Notes: generated by a model from the letters alone, not told the origin. A stretch of DNA of 64,000 nucleotides from Gayadomonas joobiniege G7 (GCF_000300815.1 NZ_AMRX01000007.1:434001-498000); one strand, 5' to 3'. Positions 37,890-47,502 are shown, numbered from the stretch's first letter. Made by a program: numbers and translations.

Positions 37890-39602
37890 ATGTATCAATT
37901 ACGCCCCTACCAACAGCAAGCCGTTGATGCCTGTATCGATCATTTTAAAAGCAGTGAATCGTCTGCGGTTATCGTATTACCCACTGGAGCCGGTAAAAGT
38001 TTAGTCATTGCAGAGCTCGCCAGACGCGCTCGTGGCCGTATTTTAGTTTTAACCCATGTTAAAGAGCTGGTCGCGCAAAACTTTGAAAAATATGCTCATT
38101 TTTCCGATAATGCTGGCATTTATGCAGCTGGCTTAAAACAAAAAAATAACCAAGCCCAAGTCACTTTTGCCAGTATTCAATCCGTTGCGCCCAACTTGGC
38201 AGATTTTAACCAGTGTTATTCGCTGTGTATTATCGACGAATGCCACCGCATTAGTGTGCAAAATGGCGAGCACAAGAGCCAATATCAAAAAGTATTAAAT
38301 AAACTTAAAACACTCAACCCGAAATTGCGTGTTTTAGGCTTAACCGCAACACCCTATCGGCTCGGCAGCGGCTGGATATACCGCTACCACTATTATGGTT
38401 TTGCACGCAGCGAACAGGCGGCCCAGTTTGAGAAGTGTATTTTTGAGCAGCCGTTAGCGGCAATGATCAAACAAAACTACCTGACCGCGCCCAAACTGGT
38501 AAATGCCGCAACCGAGCAATACGACTTTTCGTCTTTGCCTAGTAATACATTTGGTGAATATCCTAAACAAGCACTCAACCAACTGTTAAGCGAATGTCCA
38601 CGGGTGACCGAAGCGATATGCAGGCAGATTGTTAAGTTATCACAATCACGTCAAGGCGTGATGGTCTTTGCAGCGACCGTTGAACATGCCGAGGAAGTAT
38701 ACAGGTATCTAAGTAATGCCGGCATGAGCGCGGCACTAATCACAGGCGGCACAGAGCATACAGTCAGAGACCAGCAAATCGAAGCATTTAAGCACAAACA
38801 GCTAAAATTTATCGTCAACGTTTCTGTTTTAACTACTGGTTTTGATGCCCCCCACGTTGATTTTATTGCTATTTTAAGACCTACCCAATCAATTAGTTTG
38901 TACCAGCAAATTGTTGGTCGCGGACTGCGATTGGCCGAAGGTAAAAAAGATTGCCTGATCATGGATTATGCTGGCAATGATTTTGACATTTTTTACCCTG
39001 AAGTGGGCAGTCCTAAACCCAATAAAGATACTCAGCCGGTGCAGGTAGAATGCCCTGAATGTGGTTTTGCTAACATCTTTTGGGGCAAAGTGGACGCTGA
39101 CGGCGACTTGATAGAACATTATGGGCGCCGCTGTTGGGGGTTAATTAATGAGGATCCCCCCCTGCAATGCAGCTTTCGCTTTAAATACAAACAATGCCCA
39201 GAGTGCAATCAACAAAATGACATAGCCGCTCGTAAATGCCAACACTGCCGGTACATTTTAGTGGACCCAGATGAACAGCTAAAAGCAGCATTGCAATTAA
39301 AAGATGCTAAAGTGCTCAGAGTCGCTGGTTTAACCTGCGAAAAAAATCAACATCAGATTAAATTAACCTATCATGGTGAAGATGGAGAAACCCTAAATGA
39401 GCGCTTTAATTTAGCTTATAAAAAAAGCCGTGAAATCTTTGAACAAGAATTTATTGGCCGCTGTATTCGCCAGCCAGTGGATTATAACCAGCTACCCTGC
39501 CCCGATTTTGTGATTGCCCGAAAACAAAAAAACAGCGGCTGGCAAGTCCGCCAACGGCTGTTTGATTATCAGGGACGTTTTCGTAAAGCCAACCAGCTTT
39601 AA
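37890..39602 (+). CDS. radD: DEAD/DEAH-box helicase-like protein RadD
   Basis: Superfamily 2 ATPase involved in repair of DNA breaks and crosslinks and interacting with RecA and SSB in E. coli. The protein is 570 residues. Motifs in order: Walker A LPTGAGKS (about 30), IIDECHR (about 115), LTATP (about 150), helicase C motif QQIVGRGLRL (about 340). Two zinc-finger-like Cys clusters follow, CPECGFANIFWG (about 390) and CPECNQQNDIAARKCQHC (about 430). Its 3' end overlaps the convergent phosphatase gene by four bases. Confidence 0.93.
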   Translation: MYQLRPYQQQAVDACIDHFKSSESSAVIVLPTGAGKSLVIAELARRARGRILVLTHVKELVAQNFEKYAHFSDNAGIYAAGLKQKNNQAQVTFASIQSVAPNLADFNQCYSLCIIDECHRISVQNGEHKSQYQKVLNKLKTLNPKLRVLGLTATPYRLGSGWIYRYHYYGFARSEQAAQFEKCIFEQPLAAMIKQNYLTAPKLVNAATEQYDFSSLPSNTFGEYPKQALNQLLSECPRVTEAICRQIVKLSQSRQGVMVFAATVEHAEEVYRYLSNAGMSAALITGGTEHTVRDQQIEAFKHKQLKFIVNVSVLTTGFDAPHVDFIAILRPTQSISLYQQIVGRGLRLAEGKKDCLIMDYAGNDFDIFYPEVGSPKPNKDTQPVQVECPECGFANIFWGKVDADGDLIEHYGRRCWGLINEDPPLQCSFRFKYKQCPECNQQNDIAARKCQHCRYILVDPDEQLKAALQLKDAKVLRVAGLTCEKNQHQIKLTYHGEDGETLNERFNLAYKKSREIFEQEFIGRCIRQPVDYNQLPCPDFVIARKQKNSGWQVRQRLFDYQGRFRKANQL

Positions 39603-40366
39603 AGCTTATCGAGCTCGATTTCGCCCACATTATTAAAAATATGTGTTGGGTTATACGGGTATTCGTCAATAGTTTCTCGTGAACTCACCCCAGACAAAAC
39701 TAAAATGGTATCCATACCGGCTTCCAAACCACCCACTATGTCAGTATCCATACGGTCGCCGATCATTACCGTATCTTGAGAATGTACGCCCAATTCGTTT
39801 TTAGCAATTAACATCATCAACGGATTAGGTTTACCCACCACGTAGGGTTTTTTGCCAGTGGCGATTTCTAACGCAGCCAAAATGGCACCACTCGCTGGTT
39901 CTAAACCATTTGGACTGGGATCAGTAATATCTGGGTTTGTCCCAATAAATTGTGCACCATTATTAATTAAACGAGTGGCTGTTTTTAACATGCTGTAATT
40001 AAATGAGGTCGTTTTGCCGACAACCACATAATCAGGGTCATTATCGGTAATAGAAAAGCCTAACTTATACAGTTCGCTAACCATACCACCGCCACCGACA
40101 ACATACACTTTAGCACCAGGCTTCTGGCTATGTAAAAAACGCGCAGTCGCCATGGCTGAAGTGATAAAGTGCTTTTCTTCTAACCCTTCAACCCCTAAAA
40201 CTTCTAAACGACGGACTAAATCAATTGGCGTTTGCTCGGAGTTATTAGTTAAAAATAAAAATTTAGTATCAGATTCAATTAAACGGGCAACAAACTCTTT
40301 AGCCCCAGGAATAAGCTCTTTGCCACGATACAAAACACCATCCATATCAGAAATGACATTTTTCAT
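39599..40366 (-). CDS. nagD: HAD-IIA family phosphatase (NagD/UmpH-like)
   Basis: A 255-residue cytoplasmic phosphatase, probably acting on nucleoside monophosphates such as UMP. HAD motifs: DMDGVLYRG (about 7, nucleophile Asp), FLTNNSEQ (about 54), the Lys in VGKPNPLMM (about 187) and MIGDRMDTDIVGG (about 206). The type II cap lies between motifs 2 and 3. GGAG precedes the start. It stands alone between bamC and radD. The exact substrate is inferred from the family. Confidence 0.88.
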   Translation of the reverse strand: MKNVISDMDGVLYRGKELIPGAKEFVARLIESDTKFLFLTNNSEQTPIDLVRRLEVLGVEGLEEKHFITSAMATARFLHSQKPGAKVYVVGGGGMVSELYKLGFSITDNDPDYVVVGKTTSFNYSMLKTATRLINNGAQFIGTNPDITDPSPNGLEPASGAILAALEIATGKKPYVVGKPNPLMMLIAKNELGVHSQDTVMIGDRMDTDIVGGLEAGMDTILVLSGVSSRETIDEYPYNPTHIFNNVGEIELDKL

Positions 40367-40408
40367 TAAATAGCTCCTAACAGTAAAAACTTTGCATGAT
40401 TTTCTGGC

Positions 40409-40436
40409 AAAAAAGCCAGCATAAATGCTGGCTTTT
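40409..40436 (-). terminator. terminator after bamC (possibly bidirectional)
   Basis: GCCAGCA and TGCTGGC around a TAAA loop, flanked by A and T runs, giving a strong symmetric Rho-independent terminator just after the dapA-bamC stop on the minus strand. Confidence 0.88.
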
Positions 40437-40445
40437 TATCAATCT

Positions 40446-41528
40446 TTATTCTAGATCTTCAGCTAAACGCGCTTTTAATTTTGGCAGCGCTTGCTCCAGT
40501 TGAGATTTTTTAATTGGAGTTAACGTTTGGTCATTCACTACCATAAGGGTTTTATCTCCTTGGCGAATTAACTCTAGCACATAGGTATTTTTGTCTAACC
40601 CAATTTTTTCACTGCTGCTAAATAAGTTAGACCAAAAACCTTTATTGTCACTTTTAACTCGTGCATAAATACGACCTTGGATTTTGTTAACATCTGTCAT
40701 CACAACATCGTAAAAATCCAATGCTTCAATGACACGGATCCAAGCATGATCATATGGTGCATCAATTAAAAATGCAGGCTCGCCACGCGCTGATTCAGAT
40801 AACTGAACCTGAATACCACGGACATATTGTACCCGGCGGTTTTCAGCATCTAACCGTAATCGATAATCAAAGTGACCAATGACTCCGTTTAAGGTTTCCG
40901 TGGCCAGTGATATATCATCATCTAATAAATACTGATCCAAGTTATCCGTTAATGCTTTGCGTTCAATGAGCTCAACCGTTAAGGATCCTGAGCGGCCATG
41001 CGGTTTCATTTTTACCCAAAACCTGAATTTATAAGCTTCAACTTCGTTGCTTTCTTGCCACAACCACCAGCCAGAAGTTTTATGGTAACTAAACCAGCCA
41101 CTTTCTAAAGCACCCGCTGCTTCACTATAATTTGCGACCGGCACATCATTTTTTTTAAGGTAACCACGCACAGCATTCCAAATTGCCGCTTGCAGATTAT
41201 CGATATTTTCGTTTTGCTCAAACCAAATGGTGGTTCTAGGGTCTAGCTCATCAATATGGCTACCGGTAACAATAGGTGCAATTAAGCGCGGCGGAAAAAT
41301 GGACAATTGTTGCCCTTCCGATCCACTAACAGGCCTTTGATGATCAATTCGGTATTCACTAATTTTTGGATCAAAACTTAATGACTGCGGAATTTTAATC
41401 GGCTCTGCAGGTGCATAGTCCTGATATTCAAATCCACCATCAATCTGTTTGGGTTTCCCGGCACATGCGGCCAAAAGCACAGTGGCTAAAACGAGCAGGC
41501 CACTATGTGTGGTTATTTTTTTAATCAT
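40446..41528 (-). CDS. bamC: outer membrane assembly lipoprotein BamC
   Basis: Lipoprotein of the BAM complex that inserts outer-membrane beta-barrels. The protein is 360 residues. Lipidated Cys22 lies in the lipobox LLAAC. Two helix-grip domains lie at about 110-215 and 235-350, as in NlpB. It overlaps dapA by eight bases in the order found in E. coli. A terminator follows directly. Confidence 0.93.
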   Translation of the reverse strand: MIKKITTHSGLLVLATVLLAACAGKPKQIDGGFEYQDYAPAEPIKIPQSLSFDPKISEYRIDHQRPVSGSEGQQLSIFPPRLIAPIVTGSHIDELDPRTTIWFEQNENIDNLQAAIWNAVRGYLKKNDVPVANYSEAAGALESGWFSYHKTSGWWLWQESNEVEAYKFRFWVKMKPHGRSGSLTVELIERKALTDNLDQYLLDDDISLATETLNGVIGHFDYRLRLDAENRRVQYVRGIQVQLSESARGEPAFLIDAPYDHAWIRVIEALDFYDVVMTDVNKIQGRIYARVKSDNKGFWSNLFSSSEKIGLDKNTYVLELIRQGDKTLMVVNDQTLTPIKKSQLEQALPKLKARLAEDLE

Positions 41529-42405
41529 TTATTAAGCCTGTTTCCAATAAAGCTTGTTCGATTACTTTTTGCGAATTTGGTTCCGGCATAGTCAATGGCA
41601 AACGGAAAATACAAAAAGGTATTTTTTGCATGCGGTATAGTGCCCACTTCACCGGAACAGGATTTGATTCAACAAACAAGTCTTTATGTAAAACTTGAAT
41701 ACCATCGTCAATCGCTTTTGCTTCATCATATTGACCCTGAGCCGTTAAATCGCAAATTTTTGCACTTTTTTCCGGCGTCAGGTTCGCGGTAACAGAGATC
41801 ACGCCGTGACCTCCTGCTTTTAAAAACTCGAACGAGGTGGCATCATCGCCGCTTAACAAACTAAAATCTTCCGGCACTAAAGCTTTAATTTGACGCAAGC
41901 GTTCAATGCTGCCAGTGGCTTCTTTTATCCCTTGGATTTTAGGATTTTTAGCCAGTTCAGCAACGGTTTCTGGTAATAAATCAACTGCGGTGCGGCCCGG
42001 CACATTATATAAAATCTGCGGGATTTCACTACTTTGAGCGATTGCTTCAAAATGTGCTATTAACCCTTTTTGTGAGGGTTTATTGTAATAGGGCGTAACA
42101 TTTAAAAAAGCATCCAGCTTTAAATGGCTCATTGCCTGAGTCAGTTCAATGGCTTCAGCTGTTGAGTTGGCACCATTACCCGCAACAACTTTTAACCGAC
42201 CCGCTGCACGGTCAACCACTCGGGTGACCACAGCTAAATGTTCATCAACTGGTAAAGTGGCCGACTCGCCCGTTGTGCCTACGGCTACGATACCATGAGT
42301 ACCCGCCGCTAAGTGAAAATCGACTAAAGCGTCAAGACTATCAAAATCCACAGTACCATCGGGATTCATCGGTGTAATTAATGCTACTAAGCTTCCTCGG
42401 ATCAT
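41521..42405 (-). CDS. dapA: 4-hydroxy-tetrahydrodipicolinate synthase
   Basis: Condenses pyruvate with aspartate semialdehyde, the first step specific to lysine and diaminopimelate. The protein is 294 residues. Schiff-base Lys161 lies in GIKEATG, Tyr133 in ILYNVPGR, and VGTTGESATL is at about 42. It is co-transcribed with bamC. The gcvR gene that often sits between bcp and dapA is absent. Confidence 0.97.
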   Translation of the reverse strand: MIRGSLVALITPMNPDGTVDFDSLDALVDFHLAAGTHGIVAVGTTGESATLPVDEHLAVVTRVVDRAAGRLKVVAGNGANSTAEAIELTQAMSHLKLDAFLNVTPYYNKPSQKGLIAHFEAIAQSSEIPQILYNVPGRTAVDLLPETVAELAKNPKIQGIKEATGSIERLRQIKALVPEDFSLLSGDDATSFEFLKAGGHGVISVTANLTPEKSAKICDLTAQGQYDEAKAIDDGIQVLHKDLFVESNPVPVKWALYRMQKIPFCIFRLPLTMPEPNSQKVIEQALLETGLIND

Positions 42406-42530
42406 CTATTGCCCCCATAAAATCAAGCCCTCTATGGTAAAGGTGCAGCCAACGAAAGACAATGATTTAACTAAAATTCGATGAAATTTTTGTCGACGAA
42501 TCGCTAGTAATGATTAGGACTAGCCCTGAC

Positions 42531-42545
42531 AGGTCAATTTGACCT
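42531..42545. promoter_or_regulatory. 15-bp perfect palindrome in the bcp/dapA divergent gap
   Basis: AGGTCAA, one base, TTGACCT. It lies 57 bp before the bcp start and 126 bp before dapA, a suitable place for an operator. The binding protein is unknown. Confidence 0.4.
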
Positions 42546-42601
42546 AACATATGCCTTAACACAAGTTCAATTCAAAAACATTAAACAGTAACGAGGTTAA
42601 G

Positions 42602-43072
42602 ATGAATACGTTAAAAGCAGGTGATAAAGCGCCAAAATTTGAATTACTCGACCAAAATGGCGAAACAGTGGCACTATCAGAAGTGTTAAAAAGCCATAAA
42701 GCACTGGTTTACTTTTACCCGAAAGCCATGACGCCAGGGTGCACGACCCAAGCCTGTAATTTACGTGACAGTGATAAAAAGTTAGCTGAATTGAACGTTA
42801 AAGTACTAGGAATGAGCCCGGATCAGCCTGATAAATTAAAAAAATTTGAGCAAAAACATGAGTTAAACTTCACCTTATTATCTGACCCTGAGCATAAAAT
42901 CGCGGAAGCATTTGGTGTTTGGGGACTAAAGAAGTTTATGGGCAAAGAGTATGACGGTATCCATAGAATCAGTTTTTTAGTGGAACAAGACGGTACTATT
43001 AGCCATGTATTTGATAAATTTAAAACCAAAGATCATCATGATGTGGTTATCGCGCATCTTGAAAATAACTAA
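42602..43072 (+). CDS. bcp: thiol peroxidase Bcp (peroxiredoxin Q)
   Basis: Thioredoxin-dependent peroxidase that reduces hydrogen and organic peroxides. The protein is 156 residues. Peroxidatic Cys47 and resolving Cys52 lie in PGCTTQAC, the intramolecular two-Cys form. A GAGG ribosome-binding site precedes the start. It is divergent from dapA. Confidence 0.95.
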   Translation: MNTLKAGDKAPKFELLDQNGETVALSEVLKSHKALVYFYPKAMTPGCTTQACNLRDSDKKLAELNVKVLGMSPDQPDKLKKFEQKHELNFTLLSDPEHKIAEAFGVWGLKKFMGKEYDGIHRISFLVEQDGTISHVFDKFKTKDHHDVVIAHLENN

Positions 43073-43135
43073 TTGCACCTGTGTTAGCTATCACAAAGGT
43101 TCTTCACTGCCAGCAGATGAAAACTGAATGAAGCT

Positions 43136-43170
43136 AAAAATACGCCAGCTCAGCAAGTGGCTGGCGTATT
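43136..43170 (-). terminator. hairpin between bcp and the leucine-rich-repeat gene
   Basis: TACGCCAGC (43141-43149) and GCTGGCGTA (43160-43168) form nine pairs. On the minus strand it is followed by TTTTT, so it serves the leucine-rich-repeat gene best and may also stop bcp transcripts. Confidence 0.8.
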
Positions 43171-43193
43171 AACAGACTCTATGAACGGATGGT

Positions 43194-44162
43194 TTATTGG
43201 CCTAAGCGCTTAAAACTAAGGTGGCTCTGTTGCTTAGTCAGTGTTTGATCTGCATGCAAAAGCGTGCCATCGCTCGCTAACCAGCGCACTTTGGTATGAT
43301 TGCCCGGCAATGTAAAACCGTTAAATTCTGCGTTAATTTTAAATACTTCTTTGCCAATATATGTAAGCGCTGCGGGTAATTCAACTTCGTGTAAGCGGTT
43401 TGCCAGAAACGCTTTGTCACCTATGTGTTGGATGCCATCGGGTAATTTTATTTGAGTTAGACGATTGTCTCTAAATGCACTTTCTTCAATCGATGTTAAG
43501 CTATCCGGCAGCTCCACACCCATTAAAAAATTAACATTAAATGCACTTTTTTCAATTTTGCTTAAGCCCTCCGGTAACTTCAAGCGCGTGATCCTATTGT
43601 TTTGAAATGCAAAGTCTCCAATTTTTTCGACACTACCAGGTAATTCGACCACCATCAAACTATTATCTCTAAACGCACTACTACCGACCGACGTTAGACC
43701 GGCTGGCCAAGTGACTCTCGTGATACTATTGGTTGCAAATGCACTTGCACTGATACTAGTTAAACCTTCAGGTAACAAAACTTCAGTAATATTATTAAAC
43801 TCAAACGCCCCTTCACCAATAAAGTTGAGCTTAGCTGGCAATTTAAGCACCTGAATGCGATTATTTTGAAATGCAAAAGCGCCTATTTTACGTAAACTAG
43901 CAGGTAACTCTATGCTGGTGATCCCATCTCCCTGAAACACATGATCACCAATTGCGGTAATTTGATGACCTTTGATCTGAGCTGGAATAATAATATTCGC
44001 TTTATAATAAGCCCCATCCGCATCGGTTAACTTAGCAGAGGTTATTGTTCCCTGAGTCACAGTCACGTCGTGCTCTGTTAAGGTATAAGGCTGGCCAGCG
44101 TTTGCAGCAAAAGATATTGCGCATAACAAAAAGGGTTTCAACAACAAACTGGTTAACTTCAT
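43194..44162 (-). CDS. secreted BspA-type leucine-rich-repeat protein
   Basis: A 322-residue exported protein. The ATG at 44162 has GGAG upstream and gives a signal peptide ending near FAANAG. A short N-terminal domain (about 25-75) is followed by about nine tandem 23-residue repeats of the form LP-x-x-L-x-x-I-x-x-x-AF-x-x-N-x-I, typical of the LRR_5/BspA class (for example LPEGLTSISASAFATNSIT). A non-repetitive tail closes it. Such proteins are usually surface binding or adhesion factors. It lies 44 bp after the TonB-dependent receptor, so co-expression and possible cooperation are inferred. The ligand is unknown. Confidence 0.82.
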   Translation of the reverse strand: MKLTSLLLKPFLLCAISFAANAGQPYTLTEHDVTVTQGTITSAKLTDADGAYYKANIIIPAQIKGHQITAIGDHVFQGDGITSIELPASLRKIGAFAFQNNRIQVLKLPAKLNFIGEGAFEFNNITEVLLPEGLTSISASAFATNSITRVTWPAGLTSVGSSAFRDNSLMVVELPGSVEKIGDFAFQNNRITRLKLPEGLSKIEKSAFNVNFLMGVELPDSLTSIEESAFRDNRLTQIKLPDGIQHIGDKAFLANRLHEVELPAALTYIGKEVFKINAEFNGFTLPGNHTKVRWLASDGTLLHADQTLTKQQSHLSFKRLGQ

Positions 44163-44206
44163 TTTTAGACTCCAGCTAAAATTTTCAAATTTTGGTGACA
44201 TATCAA

Positions 44207-47179
44207 TTACCAACTATAACTTGCACCCAAAGTGATGCGGCGGTCTGTTAGCCCCTGAAAACACAATAAAGCACCGCCATTTACGCACGATTGCGACACT
44301 TCAGATTCGGTTAAGTTAACACCTTCAAGACCTATGCTCAGCTGGTCTGTCAGATCATAATTAATGCTGGCATTTAATTGCCCTCTGTCTTCCTGAATAA
44401 CCATAAAACCCCACGGGTAACTCGAAGTACTCCCAAAGTCTTCCGAACGATAGGCTTCGCGCCAGGTGTAGCGCATCCGAGCGGATAAACCATACTTTTC
44501 ATAATATAAAGTGAAGTTATAAGCATTTTCTGACAAATCGGGTAAACCATGTAAAGCAGTGACTTGAATATCATCAATACCTGTGGTCGCGGCAAATACG
44601 GCATTTGCGCGACTCGTTGCGCTGTCAACGGCTTCACCGCCTGAAAATTCTTGTTTGGTGTAGTTGGCGAGTATGCCAAAACCCGATGCCCAACCTAAGT
44701 TTTTTTCAAAACCCGATAAATCGTATTGCACCGCCATTTCGATGCCTTTTTGGCTAGTGGTTCCAGTATCATTGATGGTGGTTGCCCACGGGACACAAAC
44801 TCCAACACCGACAGGACCAAATACATTAATATCAGCAATTGGATTCCATATACCGCCTTGCTCACAGTCTGGCCCCTCAGTATCACGAAAGCCTGTTTCC
44901 GGATCTTCATAGGGGTCTTCAAATTGAGCAGCAAATAAATTTTTTCGAGTTTTGTGAAAATATCCTATGCTAACAACACTCGCTTGGGCAAAATACCACT
45001 CTGCCGACACATCAATTGAAGTGACTTCTTCAGGCTCTAAATTTGGATTACCGATTTGTACGGGTGGATTAGGACTGGTGCTGTAGGTGACAGAGGTTGA
45101 TAGAGCATTAAAGTCTGGCCGGCGAATATCTTTGCCCCAGCCAGCGCGTACAACAACATCATCCGTCACGTCGGCAACGATATTGATACGTGGCAGTAAA
45201 AAGTCATAATCGCCCACTGTGGTTACCTTGGATACCGTTGGGTTGCCATTGGCGTCTGTTGTGGTTGAATTACCAGTTGACGCCACTTCTGTGGTGAGGT
45301 ACCGTGCCCCGAAATTACCGCGTATATAATCAGTTGAAAAGTTGGCCTGTAGATAAAATGCGTCGGTTGTTTCTTCGATATCAAAAAAAGCATCGACTTC
45401 CGAGGTTGGTGCCGTGATCGGAATTGACCCGCCATGTTCAGTGACCGCCTCATTAAGTGTGCGCAAAACTCCCGCTTGGTCGGCCGCTATCATGTCTGGG
45501 TTAATCATCAAATAATCTTTTACAAACAGCGAGCGTCCATCCGCCTCACCAAAGTTATCAGGTCCGGGGGTCAATAATTCAGAAAATAAATTACCGCGCG
45601 GACTATCATCGTAACTTCGCAAATTAACGTTTGAGCGGATTTGATCTGTCATACTGGTAGCGACACTGTGGCGATAGCCAAAATCTAATGTGGTTAATAG
45701 CGACCAGTCTAAATCATAAATAAAATCAGCTCGTAACGCATCTTCGGTGTTTTCAGCAATATCACCAGACGTTGCAACTGAGCGCAGCAGATAATTTTCT
45801 GGTTGTAACAGATCGGCTTGATCTGGTGCATTAGCAGATCCAAAAGCGATGCCAAAAGCTAACGATCCTCCCGTAAGATCATAAATAAAAGGCGTTCCAT
45901 TTTCGTTCGAATCATTTATTGCCGCATTTGGGTTTATAAAATTAAGTGTGGCGTTAATTCGAGGTGTGCTGGAATCTGATCTTGATGACGAAGCTTCTAG
46001 CGCTACCTTTATGGTTTCTCCTTGCCAATCTCCACCCAATCGAAAGATTTCACTTTTAGTATCGCGTGAGCTGGTATCGCCGGCAAACCTTAAATTTGGA
46101 TCGGCGCCGCCCTCTTCCACGGGTATCACCCCTTTTATTGCTGCTTTGATCGTTCCTAAATCCTGCCCATCCAAAACCCCAAAATTAACGGTCTCGAACG
46201 CACTCGGCACAGAAACACCTATTAAGTCACTAACGCCAGAGGCCTGTACTGAAATCCCATCCGAGTTACGTTGCTGGTCATTGATTACCGCATCAAGATA
46301 GACTTTAGTATCGGCATTGGGTGCCCACTCTAGTGTACCGGCTAAGTTAATCGTTTTGTATTCGTGGTTATCATAATCTTGGTTTAAAAACTGAATGCCC
46401 AAAAAGTCGAATGCTTGGGCATTTAATGTACCACCGTCGCTCGTCACCACATGATCCCTGTCGGCCCGCGGACGAAACGCAGTGACGTCTTGCTCGGCAT
46501 AACTAGCGCTAACAACGACCCCAAGCTTACCGTACTCAATTTTCCAGTTATCACCATAACTGCCAGAGAACCTAGGTTTTACCCCTTCAGTGGATAAACT
46601 GCTAGATTCCACCTGAACGCGTACAGAAGCCAATGTATCTGTAAGCCTAAGAGGACGTATAGTACGTAAGTTTATGGTGCCACCAACCGAGCCTTCAATC
46701 GTTTTGGCGTCCGGCGATTTGGTCACTTCGACACCCGCAATGATAGACGCAGAAACATCTTCAAAGTTAATGCCACTGCGACCAGCCCCAGAACTCACTG
46801 TCGACACCCCATTAATTTCGGTTCGGTTTGCATTTGTCCCACGAATCTGTACACCTGTACCAACACCCGCTGAGCGAGTGATCTGTACCCCTGTAATATT
46901 TTCCAGAACTTCTGCAAGATTTTGATCGGGTAACTTGCCGATATCTTCTGCTTGAATCACTTCAACTAAATTATCCGAGTCTCGTTTTTCCAGTAAAGCA
47001 CTTGATAAAGCGCTACGTATACCACTGACGGTAATCACTTCTAGCTCTTCATCATTTAATGTTTGTTGCGCGCCAATGTTAGGTGCTACCAAGAGAGCGA
47101 ATAAAGCACATGTAGGTAAATGCTTAGCCGCAGCTTGGCTTCGTAAAATAGCACAGATGTTATTCAACTTAACTTCCAT
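44207..47179 (-). CDS. TonB-dependent receptor (Xanthomonas/Caulobacter class)
   Basis: Outer-membrane beta-barrel importing a ligand with energy from TonB. The ATG at 47179 with GGTGA upstream gives 990 residues; an upstream TTG adds five. A signal peptide ends near NIGAQQ. A TonB-box-like VITVSGIR precedes the plug (about 60-165, with KLPDQNLAEVLENITGVQITR read as its hallmark LAEVLENITGVQI). The barrel ends in an aromatic residue (SYSW). The class (TIGR01782 type) is often tied to carbohydrate uptake, but no glycoside hydrolase is nearby, so the substrate stays open. Confidence 0.9.
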   Translation of the reverse strand: MEVKLNNICAILRSQAAAKHLPTCALFALLVAPNIGAQQTLNDEELEVITVSGIRSALSSALLEKRDSDNLVEVIQAEDIGKLPDQNLAEVLENITGVQITRSAGVGTGVQIRGTNANRTEINGVSTVSSGAGRSGINFEDVSASIIAGVEVTKSPDAKTIEGSVGGTINLRTIRPLRLTDTLASVRVQVESSSLSTEGVKPRFSGSYGDNWKIEYGKLGVVVSASYAEQDVTAFRPRADRDHVVTSDGGTLNAQAFDFLGIQFLNQDYDNHEYKTINLAGTLEWAPNADTKVYLDAVINDQQRNSDGISVQASGVSDLIGVSVPSAFETVNFGVLDGQDLGTIKAAIKGVIPVEEGGADPNLRFAGDTSSRDTKSEIFRLGGDWQGETIKVALEASSSRSDSSTPRINATLNFINPNAAINDSNENGTPFIYDLTGGSLAFGIAFGSANAPDQADLLQPENYLLRSVATSGDIAENTEDALRADFIYDLDWSLLTTLDFGYRHSVATSMTDQIRSNVNLRSYDDSPRGNLFSELLTPGPDNFGEADGRSLFVKDYLMINPDMIAADQAGVLRTLNEAVTEHGGSIPITAPTSEVDAFFDIEETTDAFYLQANFSTDYIRGNFGARYLTTEVASTGNSTTTDANGNPTVSKVTTVGDYDFLLPRINIVADVTDDVVVRAGWGKDIRRPDFNALSTSVTYSTSPNPPVQIGNPNLEPEEVTSIDVSAEWYFAQASVVSIGYFHKTRKNLFAAQFEDPYEDPETGFRDTEGPDCEQGGIWNPIADINVFGPVGVGVCVPWATTINDTGTTSQKGIEMAVQYDLSGFEKNLGWASGFGILANYTKQEFSGGEAVDSATSRANAVFAATTGIDDIQVTALHGLPDLSENAYNFTLYYEKYGLSARMRYTWREAYRSEDFGSTSSYPWGFMVIQEDRGQLNASINYDLTDQLSIGLEGVNLTESEVSQSCVNGGALLCFQGLTDRRITLGASYSW

Positions 47180-47281
47180 AAATTCACCATCCAAATCATC
47201 ATATTTGCTTCATAGCCATTTATTTATGTATACCGCTTATGCCCCAATACTTAGCAACCCAAAACTGTACACAAAAACACC

Positions 47282-47304
47282 AAAACGATTTAGTAAATCG
47301 TTTT
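47282..47304. promoter_or_regulatory. 23-bp perfect palindrome upstream of the TonB receptor
   Basis: AAAACGATTTA, one base, TAAATCGTTTT. It lies about 100 bp before the receptor ATG. A repressor-type operator is the simplest reading; the AT-rich stem makes a terminator unlikely. No regulator gene is adjacent. Confidence 0.5.
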
Positions 47305-47502
47305 ATTAAAAATAAATTAACAGGTAAATACAAAATGTCAACACTGGAGATTGCCAAACGTAGCACTGAGCATCTGGTCATACCAGATAATTCACGTCAC
47401 CCGGAAACGCTAATAACGCCCTGTTAACAGCTTATATTGTGATGTTAAAAATTACAGAGTAGTCAGAACAGTCGCGGCAATGTGAATCTAGAACTAAGTT
47501 TT

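Noticed and set aside
47239-47427. 62-codon plus-strand frame across the palindrome upstream of the TonB receptor
   Set aside because: No Shine-Dalgarno, no recognisable domain, and it spans a regulatory-type palindrome.
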